Assembly: GCA_937995875.1 (NCBI GenBank)
Contig: CALKIW010000070.1
Location: 16,333-80,332 of the forward strand
Direction: 5' to 3'
Origin: an uncultured Bacteroidales bacterium
GTDB lineage: Bacteria; Bacteroidota; Bacteroidia; Bacteroidales; Bacteroidaceae
Length of the DNA stretch: 64,000 nt
Below are positions 47,164-56,318 of this stretch, one piece after another. Below the pieces are notes generated by a model. That model did no database searches. It saw only the letters and a program-made list of their open reading frames with translations, and had not been told where the DNA came from. Each line of letters opens with the position of its first letter. Position 1 is the stretch's first letter. Made by a program: the position numbers and the translations under genes.

Positions 47164-49290
47164 TCAGATGTTCAGCTTGTTCTTTAGCCAGTTGTGCAAA
47201 GCTGCGTAAGCCGACATCTCTTCCGTGTGTTGCGGCGCAGCAAATGTCATCGTTAATAATTCGTCATCACCATATTGATCCGGAAATATAATCATCAGGT
47301 TCTTTCCCGAAAAATATCTTGTCAGCTCGTCAGGTAGTCTGTCCAGCGCATTTTTATACGACACAGTTCCCTTTCGGGCTGTTACGACAACGAAAAGGTG
47401 GTCCTTGGCTATGGTGGAAGCCAGTTTGGGCATCTCGTTCCAATGCTCCATGCTGATATATTCCGCCCGAATTTCAGCATGTTTGTTTTTGATATACTCC
47501 CGGATCATCTGCAACGTGTCCATGCGTCCATGAAACTGAATACGACATTCCAGTATCTTTGTGACCCTGGCCAGACGCTCCAGCCAACGATAAAAGCCCG
47601 GCTCATACTGGGCACGAGACGGAACAGCTACCTGTATGCGACGCAACGTGGCGAGCGGGTAGTGTATGCGGGTCATGATGATTTGCCGATTCAACCCGTT
47701 GAACAGGCTCTGATGGAACTGCCCCCAAAATCTCGGAGAAACATTGGCATGATTATGCATACCTATGAGTATCTCGGAGGCATCGAATTCCTTGAAAGCG
47801 TGCTTGATGCCATTGGCTATGTTGGCTGCCACCCTGACTTGTGTCTGCATGAGCACATCAGAGCCCGACGCATAGTGACTTACTTGTTCCAACAGCTTGC
47901 GTCCACGCTCCTGATTCGTCCGCATCTTCTCATCGTCATAGACAACATTCAAGGCAACGAGCCCACGATTCAGTTTGGGATTTCGCATCATCATTCCAAG
48001 ATGCACCAGTCTGTTGGCATATTCCGGATATTTTACGGGGATTAATATCCGCTCATCGTCCTTATCCGTTTCGTCCGGAGCAATCTCCTTGTCTCGCAGA
48101 GTGATTCTTCGGGCTGCGTGTTCAGTAATGATAGATGAGATGATACAGGTGAACAAAATCATAAGTACCACCCCATTGAGCATACCTTCATCGACCAATG
48201 GCTCTCCCTGAGCATTCCCAAACGTCATGCCCACCATCACCATCGCTATGGCACCGGCAGCATGGGCAGAGGTTAGTCCGAACATCATGTGACCGGAAAC
48301 CAAAGGCAAACGGAACATGACACTCGACAGATAGGCGGCAATGGCCTTGCCCAATGTGCCGAACAAAACGATACAGAGTGCGATCCAAATAATGTTGCCA
48401 CCCTGAAACAACAGCCTGACATTGATGAGCATTCCCACTCCAATCAGGAAATATGGGATGAAAAGTGCATTGCCTATGAACTCTATGCGATTCATCAAAG
48501 GTGAAACACGGGGTACGTATCGATTGAGGATAAGTCCGGAAAAGAACGCGCCGAAGATGCCTTCCAGTCCCACCAAACCTGCCAGTGCGGCCCCAAGAAA
48601 CATCTCTGAGAGAATGAAGATGAACTGCATCACCGCATCACTGTATCTTCGCAGAAACCATCGCGTAAGTCGGGGCATGAAGAACAGCAGGGCACCGCAA
48701 TAGAGCACCAATTTTAAAACAAACCACAGCCAAAAACCCCAGCTTGCACCGCCCTGATGAGAAGCGACGATTCCTGCAAGCAAGACCAGAGCTATAAACA
48801 ATGTTACCATTGATGCCCCGACGCTTAGCGTGACACTCGGTTTGCTCTGCAGACCATAGCGCATCACTATAGGATAGGCCACCAATGTGTTTGAAGACAT
48901 GATGCAACCCAATAACAATGCCGCAATAGGTGCGTAACCTAATAAACCGATGCCCATATAATAAGTGAGTAAAAAGGGAATACAGAATGTTAAAAACCCG
49001 AAAAGGATAGCACGGTTTTTATTTTTCTTCAAACCGTCCATATCCATCTCCAAGGAGGCAAGAAACATAATGTAATAAAGCCCCACCCGACCAAAAAGTT
49101 CGAAAGAAGCATCACGAGCCAATATATTCAAGCCGTACTGTCCAATAAGCACGCCTGCCAACACCATTCCAATAATATGAGGAATACGAAGTTTGCCCAT
49201 GATGATAGGAGCAAACAAAATGATGAGCAATACCACGAAAAAAATAAGCGTGGGGTCGGTTATTGGAAAATATGATGCGATATGCTCCAT
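47164..49290 (-). CDS. Kef-type cation:proton antiporter with C-terminal USP-like domain
   Basis: This CPA2-family antiporter has about 708 residues. The first 400 residues hold about 12 hydrophobic segments (PTLIFFVVLLIILFAPIIMG near the start, GLEGIFGAFFSGLILNRYVP near residue 255). The remaining 300 residues are soluble and resemble two universal-stress-protein-like domains rather than the RCK domain of KefB/KefC. The ATG at 49290 fits with a -7 box at 49309-49316; the frame further upstream opens only with TTG. It probably exchanges Na+ or K+ for H+ and heads a unit with the LolD-like and cvfB genes. Confidence 0.9.
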   Translation of the reverse strand: MEHIASYFPITDPTLIFFVVLLIILFAPIIMGKLRIPHIIGMVLAGVLIGQYGLNILARDASFELFGRVGLYYIMFLASLEMDMDGLKKNKNRAILFGFLTFCIPFLLTYYMGIGLLGYAPIAALLLGCIMSSNTLVAYPIVMRYGLQSKPSVTLSVGASMVTLFIALVLLAGIVASHQGGASWGFWLWFVLKLVLYCGALLFFMPRLTRWFLRRYSDAVMQFIFILSEMFLGAALAGLVGLEGIFGAFFSGLILNRYVPRVSPLMNRIEFIGNALFIPYFLIGVGMLINVRLLFQGGNIIWIALCIVLFGTLGKAIAAYLSSVMFRLPLVSGHMMFGLTSAHAAGAIAMVMVGMTFGNAQGEPLVDEGMLNGVVLMILFTCIISSIITEHAARRITLRDKEIAPDETDKDDERILIPVKYPEYANRLVHLGMMMRNPKLNRGLVALNVVYDDEKMRTNQERGRKLLEQVSHYASGSDVLMQTQVRVAANIANGIKHAFKEFDASEILIGMHNHANVSPRFWGQFHQSLFNGLNRQIIMTRIHYPLATLRRIQVAVPSRAQYEPGFYRWLERLARVTKILECRIQFHGRMDTLQMIREYIKNKHAEIRAEYISMEHWNEMPKLASTIAKDHLFVVVTARKGTVSYKNALDRLPDELTRYFSGKNLMIIFPDQYGDDELLTMTFAAPQHTEEMSAYAALHNWLKNKLNI

Positions 49291-49308
49291 TAGCTTGTAT
49301 ATTTCATG

Positions 49309-49316
49309 CAAAGTTA
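49309..49316 (-). promoter_or_regulatory. -7 box (TAACTTTG) for the Kef-like operon
   Basis: The minus strand reads TAACTTTGCA, 19 bases upstream of the ATG at 49290. Confidence 0.65.
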
Positions 49317-49412
49317 GCAATTATTTTCTAATCCGTTGCGAAATTAACTTCGTTTGTAAACATAAAAATGGAAAAATATTTCATAATGTGCATCGATGTC
49401 AATGAAAAATAG

Positions 49413-49420
49413 TAATTTTG
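49413..49420 (+). promoter_or_regulatory. -7 box (TAATTTTG) for asd
   Basis: TAATTTTGCA matches TAnnTTTG, 36 bases before the ATG at 49456. Confidence 0.65.
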
Positions 49421-49455
49421 CAACATAAAGTTATTAATTGATAAAGTCTTATAAC

Positions 49456-50469
49456 ATGAGAGTAGCAATTGTTGGAGCAAGCGGTGCAGTAGGTCAGGAA
49501 ATCCTGACAATTCTTGCAGAGCGCCATTTTCCATTAGACGATTTGGTGTTGTTTGGTTCCGAACGTAGTGCCGGGAAGAAATACAACTTTAAAGGAAAGG
49601 AATATGAAGTAAAACTGTTGCAACATAACGACGACTTCAAAGACGTAGACATTGCCTTTACATCAGCCGGAGCAGGCATCAGTAAAGAATATGTAGAGAC
49701 CATCACCAAGTTTGGTGCGGTGATGATAGACAACTCAAGTGCATTCCGTATGGATAAGGACGTGCCATTGGTTGTTCCCGAAATCAATGCGGAAGATGCC
49801 CTAAATCGTCCTCGTGGCGTGATTGCCAACCCCAACTGTACAACGATTATGATGGTCGTAGTGCTCAATCCCATTGAAAAACTTTCGCATATCAAGAAGG
49901 TGCACGTATCCAGCTATCAGAGTGCCAGCGGTGCCGGTGCAACTGCCATGAAGGAACTCGAACAACAATATAAGGAGATGGTGGAAGATGGGAAGGTCAG
50001 CACCATCAACAAGTTCCCTCATCAGTTGGCTTACAATGTCATTCCCCAAATAGATAAAATGATGGAGAATGACTACACAAAGGAGGAAATGAAAATGTAT
50101 GAGGAAACCAGAAAAATCATGCATTCGGATATTCGCACCTCTGCCACGTGCGTCCGTGTAAGCTCCCTGCGCTCCCACTCTGAAAGTGTATGGTTTGAGA
50201 CTGAGGAGCAAATCAGTGTTGAGCAAATCAGGGAGGCACTGAAAAATGCGCCGGGTGTTACACTGGTTGATGATCCTCAGAAGTATGTTTATCCTATGCC
50301 ATTGGAAAGTGCCGGCAAGGATAACATCTTTGTGGGACGCGTTAGAAAAGACCTTGCAGACGACAATGGCAACACACTTTGGCTGACCGGCGATCAGATT
50401 CGCAAGGGAGCAGCACTAAACGCTATCCAAATAGGTGAATACCTGATCAAGTCGGGTAACATCAAATAA
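49456..50469 (+). CDS. asd: Aspartate-semialdehyde dehydrogenase
   Basis: Asd reduces aspartyl phosphate to aspartate semialdehyde, the branch point to lysine/diaminopimelate, threonine and methionine. The ATG at 49456 gives MRVAIVGASGAVGQEIL, the standard NADP-binding start (337 residues). The TTG-initiated frame six codons upstream is not needed. The catalytic Cys lies in ANPNCTTIMMVV (about residue 128), with SYQSASGAGATAMKELE after it. It stands alone with its own promoter and a strong terminator. Its product is also the likely substrate of the dehydrogenase at 39083-40393. Confidence 0.96.
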   Translation: MRVAIVGASGAVGQEILTILAERHFPLDDLVLFGSERSAGKKYNFKGKEYEVKLLQHNDDFKDVDIAFTSAGAGISKEYVETITKFGAVMIDNSSAFRMDKDVPLVVPEINAEDALNRPRGVIANPNCTTIMMVVVLNPIEKLSHIKKVHVSSYQSASGAGATAMKELEQQYKEMVEDGKVSTINKFPHQLAYNVIPQIDKMMENDYTKEEMKMYEETRKIMHSDIRTSATCVRVSSLRSHSESVWFETEEQISVEQIREALKNAPGVTLVDDPQKYVYPMPLESAGKDNIFVGRVRKDLADDNGNTLWLTGDQIRKGAALNAIQIGEYLIKSGNIK

Positions 50470-50512
50470 ATTTCTATCTTGTAAAATCTTCGTATCTATA
50501 AGATATCAACGA

Positions 50513-50541
50513 GGCCGATAGCAGCAACTATCGGCCTTTTC
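50513..50541 (+). terminator. Rho-independent terminator of asd
   Basis: GGCCGATAG pairs perfectly with CTATCGGCC across a 6-base loop, followed by TTTTCTTGT. Confidence 0.9.
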
Positions 50542-50826
50542 TTGTGACAACCTATATCACATCCTGAATAGAAAACTTGCTTTCGTAATACTCTTACAAT
50601 CCCTTCATCGGTTTCTATACAGTCCTTGTTTTCATTCATTTTATTTCGACATGGGAAAAATAAAAGTACACCATTAAAGCGTTGCAAGTGAAGAAATCAT
50701 TATTATTTCCAGATACTTTCTATAAACTCCATATCATCTGTATTAGCCCAACTCCCTCAGTGAAACAAACAACACTCCTGAAATATAATAATAACTCGCT
50801 CTCAACATAACAGACATTACTCCTTC
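50542..50826. other. Intergenic between asd terminator and 22-bp array, no gene seen
   Basis: AT-rich sequence between two convergent 3' ends. Short frames here look non-coding. No element copy or promoter box was found. Confidence 0.5.
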
Positions 50827-50972
50827 GATAGGATAACAACATTCCTACAATGTGATAAGAACAAGCGCGCAATGTGATAACTTCACTCATGCAATGTGAT
50901 AACTACACTCATGTGATGTAATAACTACACTCATGCAATGTAATAAATTACAGGTGCTCTATGTAATGATCT
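50827..50972. repeat. 22-bp tandem array, type CATGCAATGTGATAACTACA
   Basis: TGTGATA/TGTAATA anchors fall at 50851, 50873, 50895, 50917 and 50939, all 22 bases apart, with a weaker unit before (50829) and one after (50962, a 23-base step). It lies between the convergent 3' ends of asd and the OmpA-family gene. Units abut without spacers. Confidence 0.85.
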
Positions 50973-51000
50973 CCGCACCTCCTATTTCTGTAAATAGAAA

Positions 51001-51036
51001 AACAAAAGGGCATCATCCCAAACGGATGATGCCCTT
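51001..51036 (-). terminator. Rho-independent terminator of the OmpA-family gene
   Basis: On the minus strand AAGGGCATCATCC pairs perfectly with GGATGATGCCCTT across a 5-base loop and is followed by TTGTTTTTC. Confidence 0.88.
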
Positions 51037-51089
51037 CTAAAACTTATATCATTATCTTTCTGATGTGAAAGAAAACTGATTAAACTAAA

Positions 51090-52256
51090 TTAGTCAACAA
51101 CCTGAACAGTTGCACGACGGTTGAATGAGATTGGTGAAAGATCATCAACACCACCCTTACCTACAGTAGAGATGTTGCTGCGGTCTACACCGAGCTTAAC
51201 GAGCTCGTCAGCTACAGTTGCTGCACGACCCTCAGACAAACGCTGGTTGATTTCTGCATTACCAGTTGCGCTATCAGCATAACCGGTTACAGCCAACTTA
51301 TTGCCATTCTCCTTAGCATACTTAGCAATAGCCTGTACGTTTACGAGATCCTTCTGAGAAGCAATGTCTGTACGGTTGATGTTAAAGAACACAGATACCG
51401 GTGTTGTAACGAACTCCTTAACAGCCTTAGGAGCCTCTGGCTTCGGCTGGTTAGCCAGCAAGTTCTTCAGACGAGCGTTCTCTGCATTAGCATCGTTGAG
51501 CTGTGCGTTAAGAGCGTCGATCTGGCTCTGAGAGAGAGCTTTGATAGCGTCAACATCTGGCACTTTGTCCCATGTAGCCTTACCCAAATTGAAGGTCAAA
51601 CCAACTTCTGCGTAGATGTCGTTGTCCTTGTCTTCCCAACCACGGTTGTGATGTGAGTTGTCCAAAGCACTTCCCTGAACACCAGAGAAGTCTTCCTCCA
51701 TACGGTTCCAACCTGCTTCAAGGTAGAAGTTAACATGCTTGCCCAGACGCCATGTAGACTGAATACCAGCGCTCAACTGCATAGCATAAAGGTTAGCGCT
51801 CATGTTGCGAGAAACACCACCACCCACGAAAGGAATTACGTTCCAAACACGGTTAGGATTGTAACCACAGAGAAGATTGCTCAAGTTGAACATGATATGC
51901 TCATTCAAAATCCACATATCAAACTTGTTGTACACACCAGTCTTCTTGTCCATGTTCTTACCCTGCCAAGCCTGGATTTTGGTACGAAGACCGAGACCAG
52001 GTGTAAACCACTTTCCTATAGCAGCAGAAGCGCCAAAAGTACGACGTTCCCCTGAAAGCAAACCGATTCCCTTATGGAAATCACGACCATGGTCTTCGTC
52101 TGGATACCATGCGTGCCAGTCGCCACCTAACTGAATAAACCAATTACTCCAAAAAGAGTTTGTTGCAACGCTGTACTTCTGTACAGGGTCAGAGTCCTGA
52201 GCAAATGCGCCTACGGACATACCGGCAATAGCCAGTGTCATTAATAACTTTTTCAT
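51090..52256 (-). CDS. OmpA-family outer membrane protein
   Basis: The 388-residue protein has a signal peptide (MKKLLMTLAIAGMSVGAFAQ), a beta-barrel-like region to about residue 235, a short coiled-coil linker (SQSQIDALNAQLNDANAENA) and a C-terminal OmpA domain that binds peptidoglycan (GYADSATGNAEINQRLSEGR, then FNRRATVQVVD). It anchors the outer membrane to the cell wall. The long AT-rich leader (about 70 bases) and strong terminator suggest an abundant transcript. Codon use looks more biased than in its neighbours (frequent AAC, GGT, GCT), consistent with high expression. Confidence 0.92.
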   Translation of the reverse strand: MKKLLMTLAIAGMSVGAFAQDSDPVQKYSVATNSFWSNWFIQLGGDWHAWYPDEDHGRDFHKGIGLLSGERRTFGASAAIGKWFTPGLGLRTKIQAWQGKNMDKKTGVYNKFDMWILNEHIMFNLSNLLCGYNPNRVWNVIPFVGGGVSRNMSANLYAMQLSAGIQSTWRLGKHVNFYLEAGWNRMEEDFSGVQGSALDNSHHNRGWEDKDNDIYAEVGLTFNLGKATWDKVPDVDAIKALSQSQIDALNAQLNDANAENARLKNLLANQPKPEAPKAVKEFVTTPVSVFFNINRTDIASQKDLVNVQAIAKYAKENGNKLAVTGYADSATGNAEINQRLSEGRAATVADELVKLGVDRSNISTVGKGGVDDLSPISFNRRATVQVVD

Positions 52257-52323
52257 AATCTATTATCTTAATGAACTAATATATGTAAATCTTTTAACTC
52301 TACTCTTATACATTATTTGGAGA

Positions 52324-52331
52324 CAAAGTTA
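52324..52331 (-). promoter_or_regulatory. -7 box (TAACTTTG) for the OmpA-family gene
   Basis: The minus strand reads TAACTTTGTC, 68 bases upstream of the ATG. Confidence 0.65.
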
Positions 52332-52451
52332 ATCATATTTTTTAATAGTTAGCACTTTTTGTTGAAGAATTTTGCGATAAATTAGAAAATCTCTGCTTTT
52401 TAACGGCTTTGACAACGATATTTCCTATCTATTACCTTATTTTACTATGAA

Positions 52452-54308
52452 TTATCCTAACATCTGTTCCATTTCCTCCTGTTTTAAAATATATAAAATT
52501 GTTTTACCATCCGGCGTATAATTAACATTCGAACAAATAAACAACCCGTTGATGATACCTTCCATCTCTTCGTTTGACAACACTTGACCGTAGGGAACTG
52601 CTGCAGCACGCGCCATACTTAATGCCAAAGAATCATTTATAGCATCAACATCAGCTACACCTTTTTCTTGGACAGACCCTATCATGTCGTGTAGCAACTG
52701 TAACATATCTATTCCTTCAAAACCTTCCGGTATAGCATAGACAGCATAGGTATTACCTCCCAAATCCGACAGTTCAAACCCCATGGATTTAATTTCTTCA
52801 CGAACAGACTGAAATATTGTGTCTTCCTGAACTGAAAGTTCTATCGTTTCCGGAAAAAGCACCTTCTGGGAATGTATCTTTCGAGCAGCAAGCTGCTTCC
52901 GGTATTGTTCGAAAAGCATCCGGACATGAGCACAGTGCTGATCGATAATCATCAATCCTGACTTAACAGCCGTCATAATATACTTTCCCTTGTATTGATA
53001 ATGGCTTGGAGACTTCTCGTCTATCAGACTTCCACCAATATCTCCCGACCCCGTAAATAAACTTCCACCGACAGGCGCGCTCTCTGTCTTCAAGCCCTCA
53101 TACAGCTGCTCCCACTGTTCGGGAACTTGAGAGCGAACGATTGGAGCCTCATCCAATCCCCCTGTCACCTTACTACGGTGTTCATGACTGCTCTCATTGG
53201 AATTGAACGGATTGTATTGCGGGGTCAAGTTCATTTTAGGCAACTGAGTATTCTGCTCCGAGTCGAATACCGGAATGTCAGGTTTTCCCTCAGTATCGAA
53301 GTCAATGGTAGTAATGTCATTAAATCTGCCTATGGCATCCTTAATCGAAGCAAACAGAATCTGCCATATCGCCTGTTCGTTTTCAAATTTTATCTCGGTC
53401 TTCGTAGGATGGATATTCACATCTATATCCTTGGGATCTACATCAAAATAAAGAAAATACGGCACCTGTGTTCCTTGAGGAATAAGGCGTTCAAAGACCT
53501 GCATCACTGCCTTATGAAAATAAGGATGGCGCATATACCGACCATTCACAAAGAAATATTGACTCACTCCCCTTTTCTTTGCAGACTCGGGCTTACCCAC
53601 AAATCCGCCAACCCCACACACTGATGTCTCCACGTTTACAGGCAAAAGATCCTGATTTATACGTTTGCCGAAAATATCAACGATGCGCTGGCGCAATCCT
53701 CCCGCACGCAGATTATACATCTCTGAGCCATTGCTATGAAATGTAAATGCTATGTTAGGATACACCAACGCAATACGCTCAAACGCTGTAATGATATGAT
53801 TTAGTTCTGTTGTGTTCGATTTCAGGAACTTCCGACGGGCTGGCACGTTGTAAAACAGATTGTCGACCTTAAAATTAGACCCTACAGGGCAGGCACAAGG
53901 CTCCTGCCCCGCAAACTTAGAGCCGGCAATAGACAGTTGTGTGCCTATATCCTCTCCATTCGTACGAGTCTTCAGTTCGATGTGTGAAACAGCAGCGATT
54001 GACGCCAATGCCTCACCCCGAAATCCCATCGTATGCAGATTAAAGAGGTCATCTGCCATACGAATCTTTGACGTGGCATGGCGCTCAAACGAAAGCCGGG
54101 CATCAGTTTCCGACATTCCCTTGCCATCGTCTATCACCTGTATAGATGTCCGTCCGGCATCAACAACAAGGACATTGATGTGCTGAGCACCAGCATCCAC
54201 AGCATTCTCCACCAATTCCTTTATCACAGAGGCAGGACGTTGTATCACCTCACCTGCTGCGATCTGGTTGGCTACTGTATCCGGCAAAAGTTGTATCACA
54301 TCACTCAT
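52452..54308 (-). CDS. mutL: DNA mismatch repair protein MutL
   Basis: MutL links MutS mismatch recognition to strand removal. The 618-residue protein has the GHKL ATPase domain (VANQIAAGEVIQRPASVIKE with ELVENAVDAGA, then DDGKGM and GFRGEALASI) and a C-terminal dimerisation domain. The endonuclease motif DQHA(X)2E(X)4E appears as DQHCAHVRMLFE: the last Glu is kept, but Ala is Cys and the middle Glu is Val. Nicking activity is therefore doubtful. Its ATG overlaps the stop of the upstream small gene (ATGA). Confidence 0.96.
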   Translation of the reverse strand: MSDVIQLLPDTVANQIAAGEVIQRPASVIKELVENAVDAGAQHINVLVVDAGRTSIQVIDDGKGMSETDARLSFERHATSKIRMADDLFNLHTMGFRGEALASIAAVSHIELKTRTNGEDIGTQLSIAGSKFAGQEPCACPVGSNFKVDNLFYNVPARRKFLKSNTTELNHIITAFERIALVYPNIAFTFHSNGSEMYNLRAGGLRQRIVDIFGKRINQDLLPVNVETSVCGVGGFVGKPESAKKRGVSQYFFVNGRYMRHPYFHKAVMQVFERLIPQGTQVPYFLYFDVDPKDIDVNIHPTKTEIKFENEQAIWQILFASIKDAIGRFNDITTIDFDTEGKPDIPVFDSEQNTQLPKMNLTPQYNPFNSNESSHEHRSKVTGGLDEAPIVRSQVPEQWEQLYEGLKTESAPVGGSLFTGSGDIGGSLIDEKSPSHYQYKGKYIMTAVKSGLMIIDQHCAHVRMLFEQYRKQLAARKIHSQKVLFPETIELSVQEDTIFQSVREEIKSMGFELSDLGGNTYAVYAIPEGFEGIDMLQLLHDMIGSVQEKGVADVDAINDSLALSMARAAAVPYGQVLSNEEMEGIINGLFICSNVNYTPDGKTILYILKQEEMEQMLG

Positions 54309-54583
54309 AATATCAATAGCAGAACTAAAATAAATAAAACAAATAACATTACGACCGTCGTCAAGACCGACATAAATGCCCTACGCTGACTCCGGTGCTT
54401 CCGCCGACAGTTGTCCTTTAAACTCAAGACATACTCGGCGTCAGCATCATTCCGGTCCGCTTCCTCTCCCAGCTCTCTTCTCGCCCGTTGTTCTAAGCGC
54501 TGCAAACGGGCCTTGCGTTCGTCACTGTAAATCGGCTCATGATGAAACGGGCGCGGTTTTCGTGTTTGGAAAAGCAGATTCAT
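54305..54583 (-). CDS. Small conserved membrane protein between ostA and mutL
   Basis: 92 residues from ATG 54583 (MNLLFQTRKPRPFHHEPIYS). The N-terminal 65 residues are very basic and helical (DERKARLQRLEQRARRELG), followed by one C-terminal membrane segment (about residues 70-91, VLTTVVMLFVLFILVLLLIL), so it is tail-anchored with a positive cytoplasmic domain. The start sits one base after the ostA stop region and the stop overlaps mutL by 4 bases, so translation is coupled. A longer frame would overlap ostA and is unlikely. I do not recognise a named function. Confidence 0.8.
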   Translation of the reverse strand: MNLLFQTRKPRPFHHEPIYSDERKARLQRLEQRARRELGEEADRNDADAEYVLSLKDNCRRKHRSQRRAFMSVLTTVVMLFVLFILVLLLIL

Positions 54584-54584
54584 C

Positions 54585-56318
54585 CTATTCCTCCGCCTTT
54601 GGCTCCTCTGACGGAGAAGGCTCGGTTTGAGAAGTAATCCTTTGTAATGGTGCTTCGTGCCGAACAATATTTTTCATCTCCGTGCCCTGTGCCTTGCCAC
54701 GCCAATTGAACACATCATTTTTGTCCACAGGCCGAATATAATCAAACCATGCAAAGTTCTCCAGCTTAAACCTTGTGGGAGGAATTTGCGTCATTGGATA
54801 AAGGGTCCCTTCGGCTTTGGGCATCCATATTCGTTCCAGTCTGCGTTCAGGTGACATATACATCCTCATCGTGTCCGTTTCCGTATAGTTCAACCCTATA
54901 AGTGTGCTATCTTTGTCATCTATAGGATAATAGATAGCCTGCACATTTCTCACAGCGTCACTCCGGCGAATATTTCCATCTACAAAATACGCGTACATAT
55001 TTCTTGATGAAATTTGATTGTAATGCGTACTGTCAGGCAACATTTCCACAGACAATGCCTGTCCCAGCACGTGCGCCTCACGCACGGTGGAGTCATTCAT
55101 GTAGACCCGGATCTCCTCACCCAGCAGTTGTCGTCCCACATTCCACACTATGGGATCCTTATACATGGTCATGCAAGAATCCTTAGAATTGAAAACCAGT
55201 GAGTCGCACACCGCCTGCAGATCCACACGGTAGACACGCACCTTAGCATAGCAATGCACCTTGCGGAACACCGAATCGGTATTAATGTTGAACGTCTCTA
55301 CCCGCAAAGTGTCGGCGTGCATATACAGCGAGTCCTTCTGCGAGAAGTCTATTGCCAGCGCCTTCTTAGTGGCATAACCCCGTCCCGTCTTTTCGTTATA
55401 CTCGGCTTCTCCACACGTGAGCATATTCTTGTTCTTGCTATCAATATAAATCACGTTGCCGAATCCCCGATTTTGTCCTGTCTCACTATTATAGAATAAG
55501 GTGTCGGCGGTAATAGTCTTCTCCTCGTCCACTATCGTTGAACGTCCATACAATTCCGCTTCGTCTTTTTTCGTGTTGAAAAACGCGTCTGTAGTTGTAA
55601 TCGTACTGTTTCTGTTCCTGATAATCGACGGTCCAATATTGCCCCTTCCCTTATCAGTCGTATATTGCCCTACAACATGAGCACGGGAATTACGTGTGTC
55701 ATAATACAATGTGTCTGTAGAAACGCGGTTTTCAGGGGTCTGCAACTGAACATCCAGATTGAATCGAGCCATGCGGGTATTCGTGTGATATTCTCCCCAA
55801 TCCGAACTGAGTTTGTTCTTGCCGTCAATCAGCCGGCCGCCATTAAAGAAATAGGCATACTCATACAGTCGGTCATAATTCAGACTGTCTGTGTACAGGG
55901 TCTGGCCGCGATGTTTCAACACCACGTTCCGGCGAGCTTCCAACATCTGCGCCTGTCCATCATACCACGCACGATCGCAGACCAACGACAAAGTATCTCC
56001 CTGCCGAAACCGCACATGGCCAAAGGCGCGTACAGAGTTGGAGGCTTGGTAGAAATAAGCACTGTCACAATTCAGAAAGGCTCCCTTATGCCTGAACGCC
56101 ACATTGCCTTTCACAATCTGCGCACTGGGGTTTGGTCCGTAGAGGTCGTATTTCAGTTCATCGGAGTGAAGCAGATAGACACGCTCGTCCTCTGTTTTCT
56201 TTTTTTTGTCCTTCCGCCCGGTAGCATTCAGCGCAGCAAGGACAAAGAGGCATAGAATCATCGTCAAGATAACTCTATGCCCTGTGTTTAATCCCCTATT
56301 GCTATTTCGTGGTGTCAT
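54585..56318 (-). CDS. OstA-like protein (LptA/LptD N-domain type)
   Basis: OstA-domain proteins bridge or receive LPS in its transport to the outer membrane. The 577-residue protein has an N-terminal hydrophobic export segment (VILTMILCLFVLAALNATG) and successive beta-jellyroll repeats with the pattern '..G.V.f...g..l.cDsA.fy' (for example GNVAFRHKGAFLNCDSAYFY at about residues 69-88, HVRFRQGDTLSLVCDRAWYD next). The C-terminus is charged (EPSPSEEPKAEE). It overlaps the upstream SurA-like gene by 4 bases, which fits a shared role in outer-membrane assembly. Confidence 0.88.
   Translation of the reverse strand: MTPRNSNRGLNTGHRVILTMILCLFVLAALNATGRKDKKKKTEDERVYLLHSDELKYDLYGPNPSAQIVKGNVAFRHKGAFLNCDSAYFYQASNSVRAFGHVRFRQGDTLSLVCDRAWYDGQAQMLEARRNVVLKHRGQTLYTDSLNYDRLYEYAYFFNGGRLIDGKNKLSSDWGEYHTNTRMARFNLDVQLQTPENRVSTDTLYYDTRNSRAHVVGQYTTDKGRGNIGPSIIRNRNSTITTTDAFFNTKKDEAELYGRSTIVDEEKTITADTLFYNSETGQNRGFGNVIYIDSKNKNMLTCGEAEYNEKTGRGYATKKALAIDFSQKDSLYMHADTLRVETFNINTDSVFRKVHCYAKVRVYRVDLQAVCDSLVFNSKDSCMTMYKDPIVWNVGRQLLGEEIRVYMNDSTVREAHVLGQALSVEMLPDSTHYNQISSRNMYAYFVDGNIRRSDAVRNVQAIYYPIDDKDSTLIGLNYTETDTMRMYMSPERRLERIWMPKAEGTLYPMTQIPPTRFKLENFAWFDYIRPVDKNDVFNWRGKAQGTEMKNIVRHEAPLQRITSQTEPSPSEEPKAEE

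Noticed and set aside
49438..49455. TTG start six codons upstream for asd
   Set aside because: The ATG at 49456 gives the canonical MRVAIVGASG start; added residues are not conserved-looking.
54584..54667. N-terminal extension of the small ostA-mutL intermediate protein
   Set aside because: It would overlap ostA by more than 80 bases and adds low-complexity basic residues; ATG 54583 fits tight operon packing.
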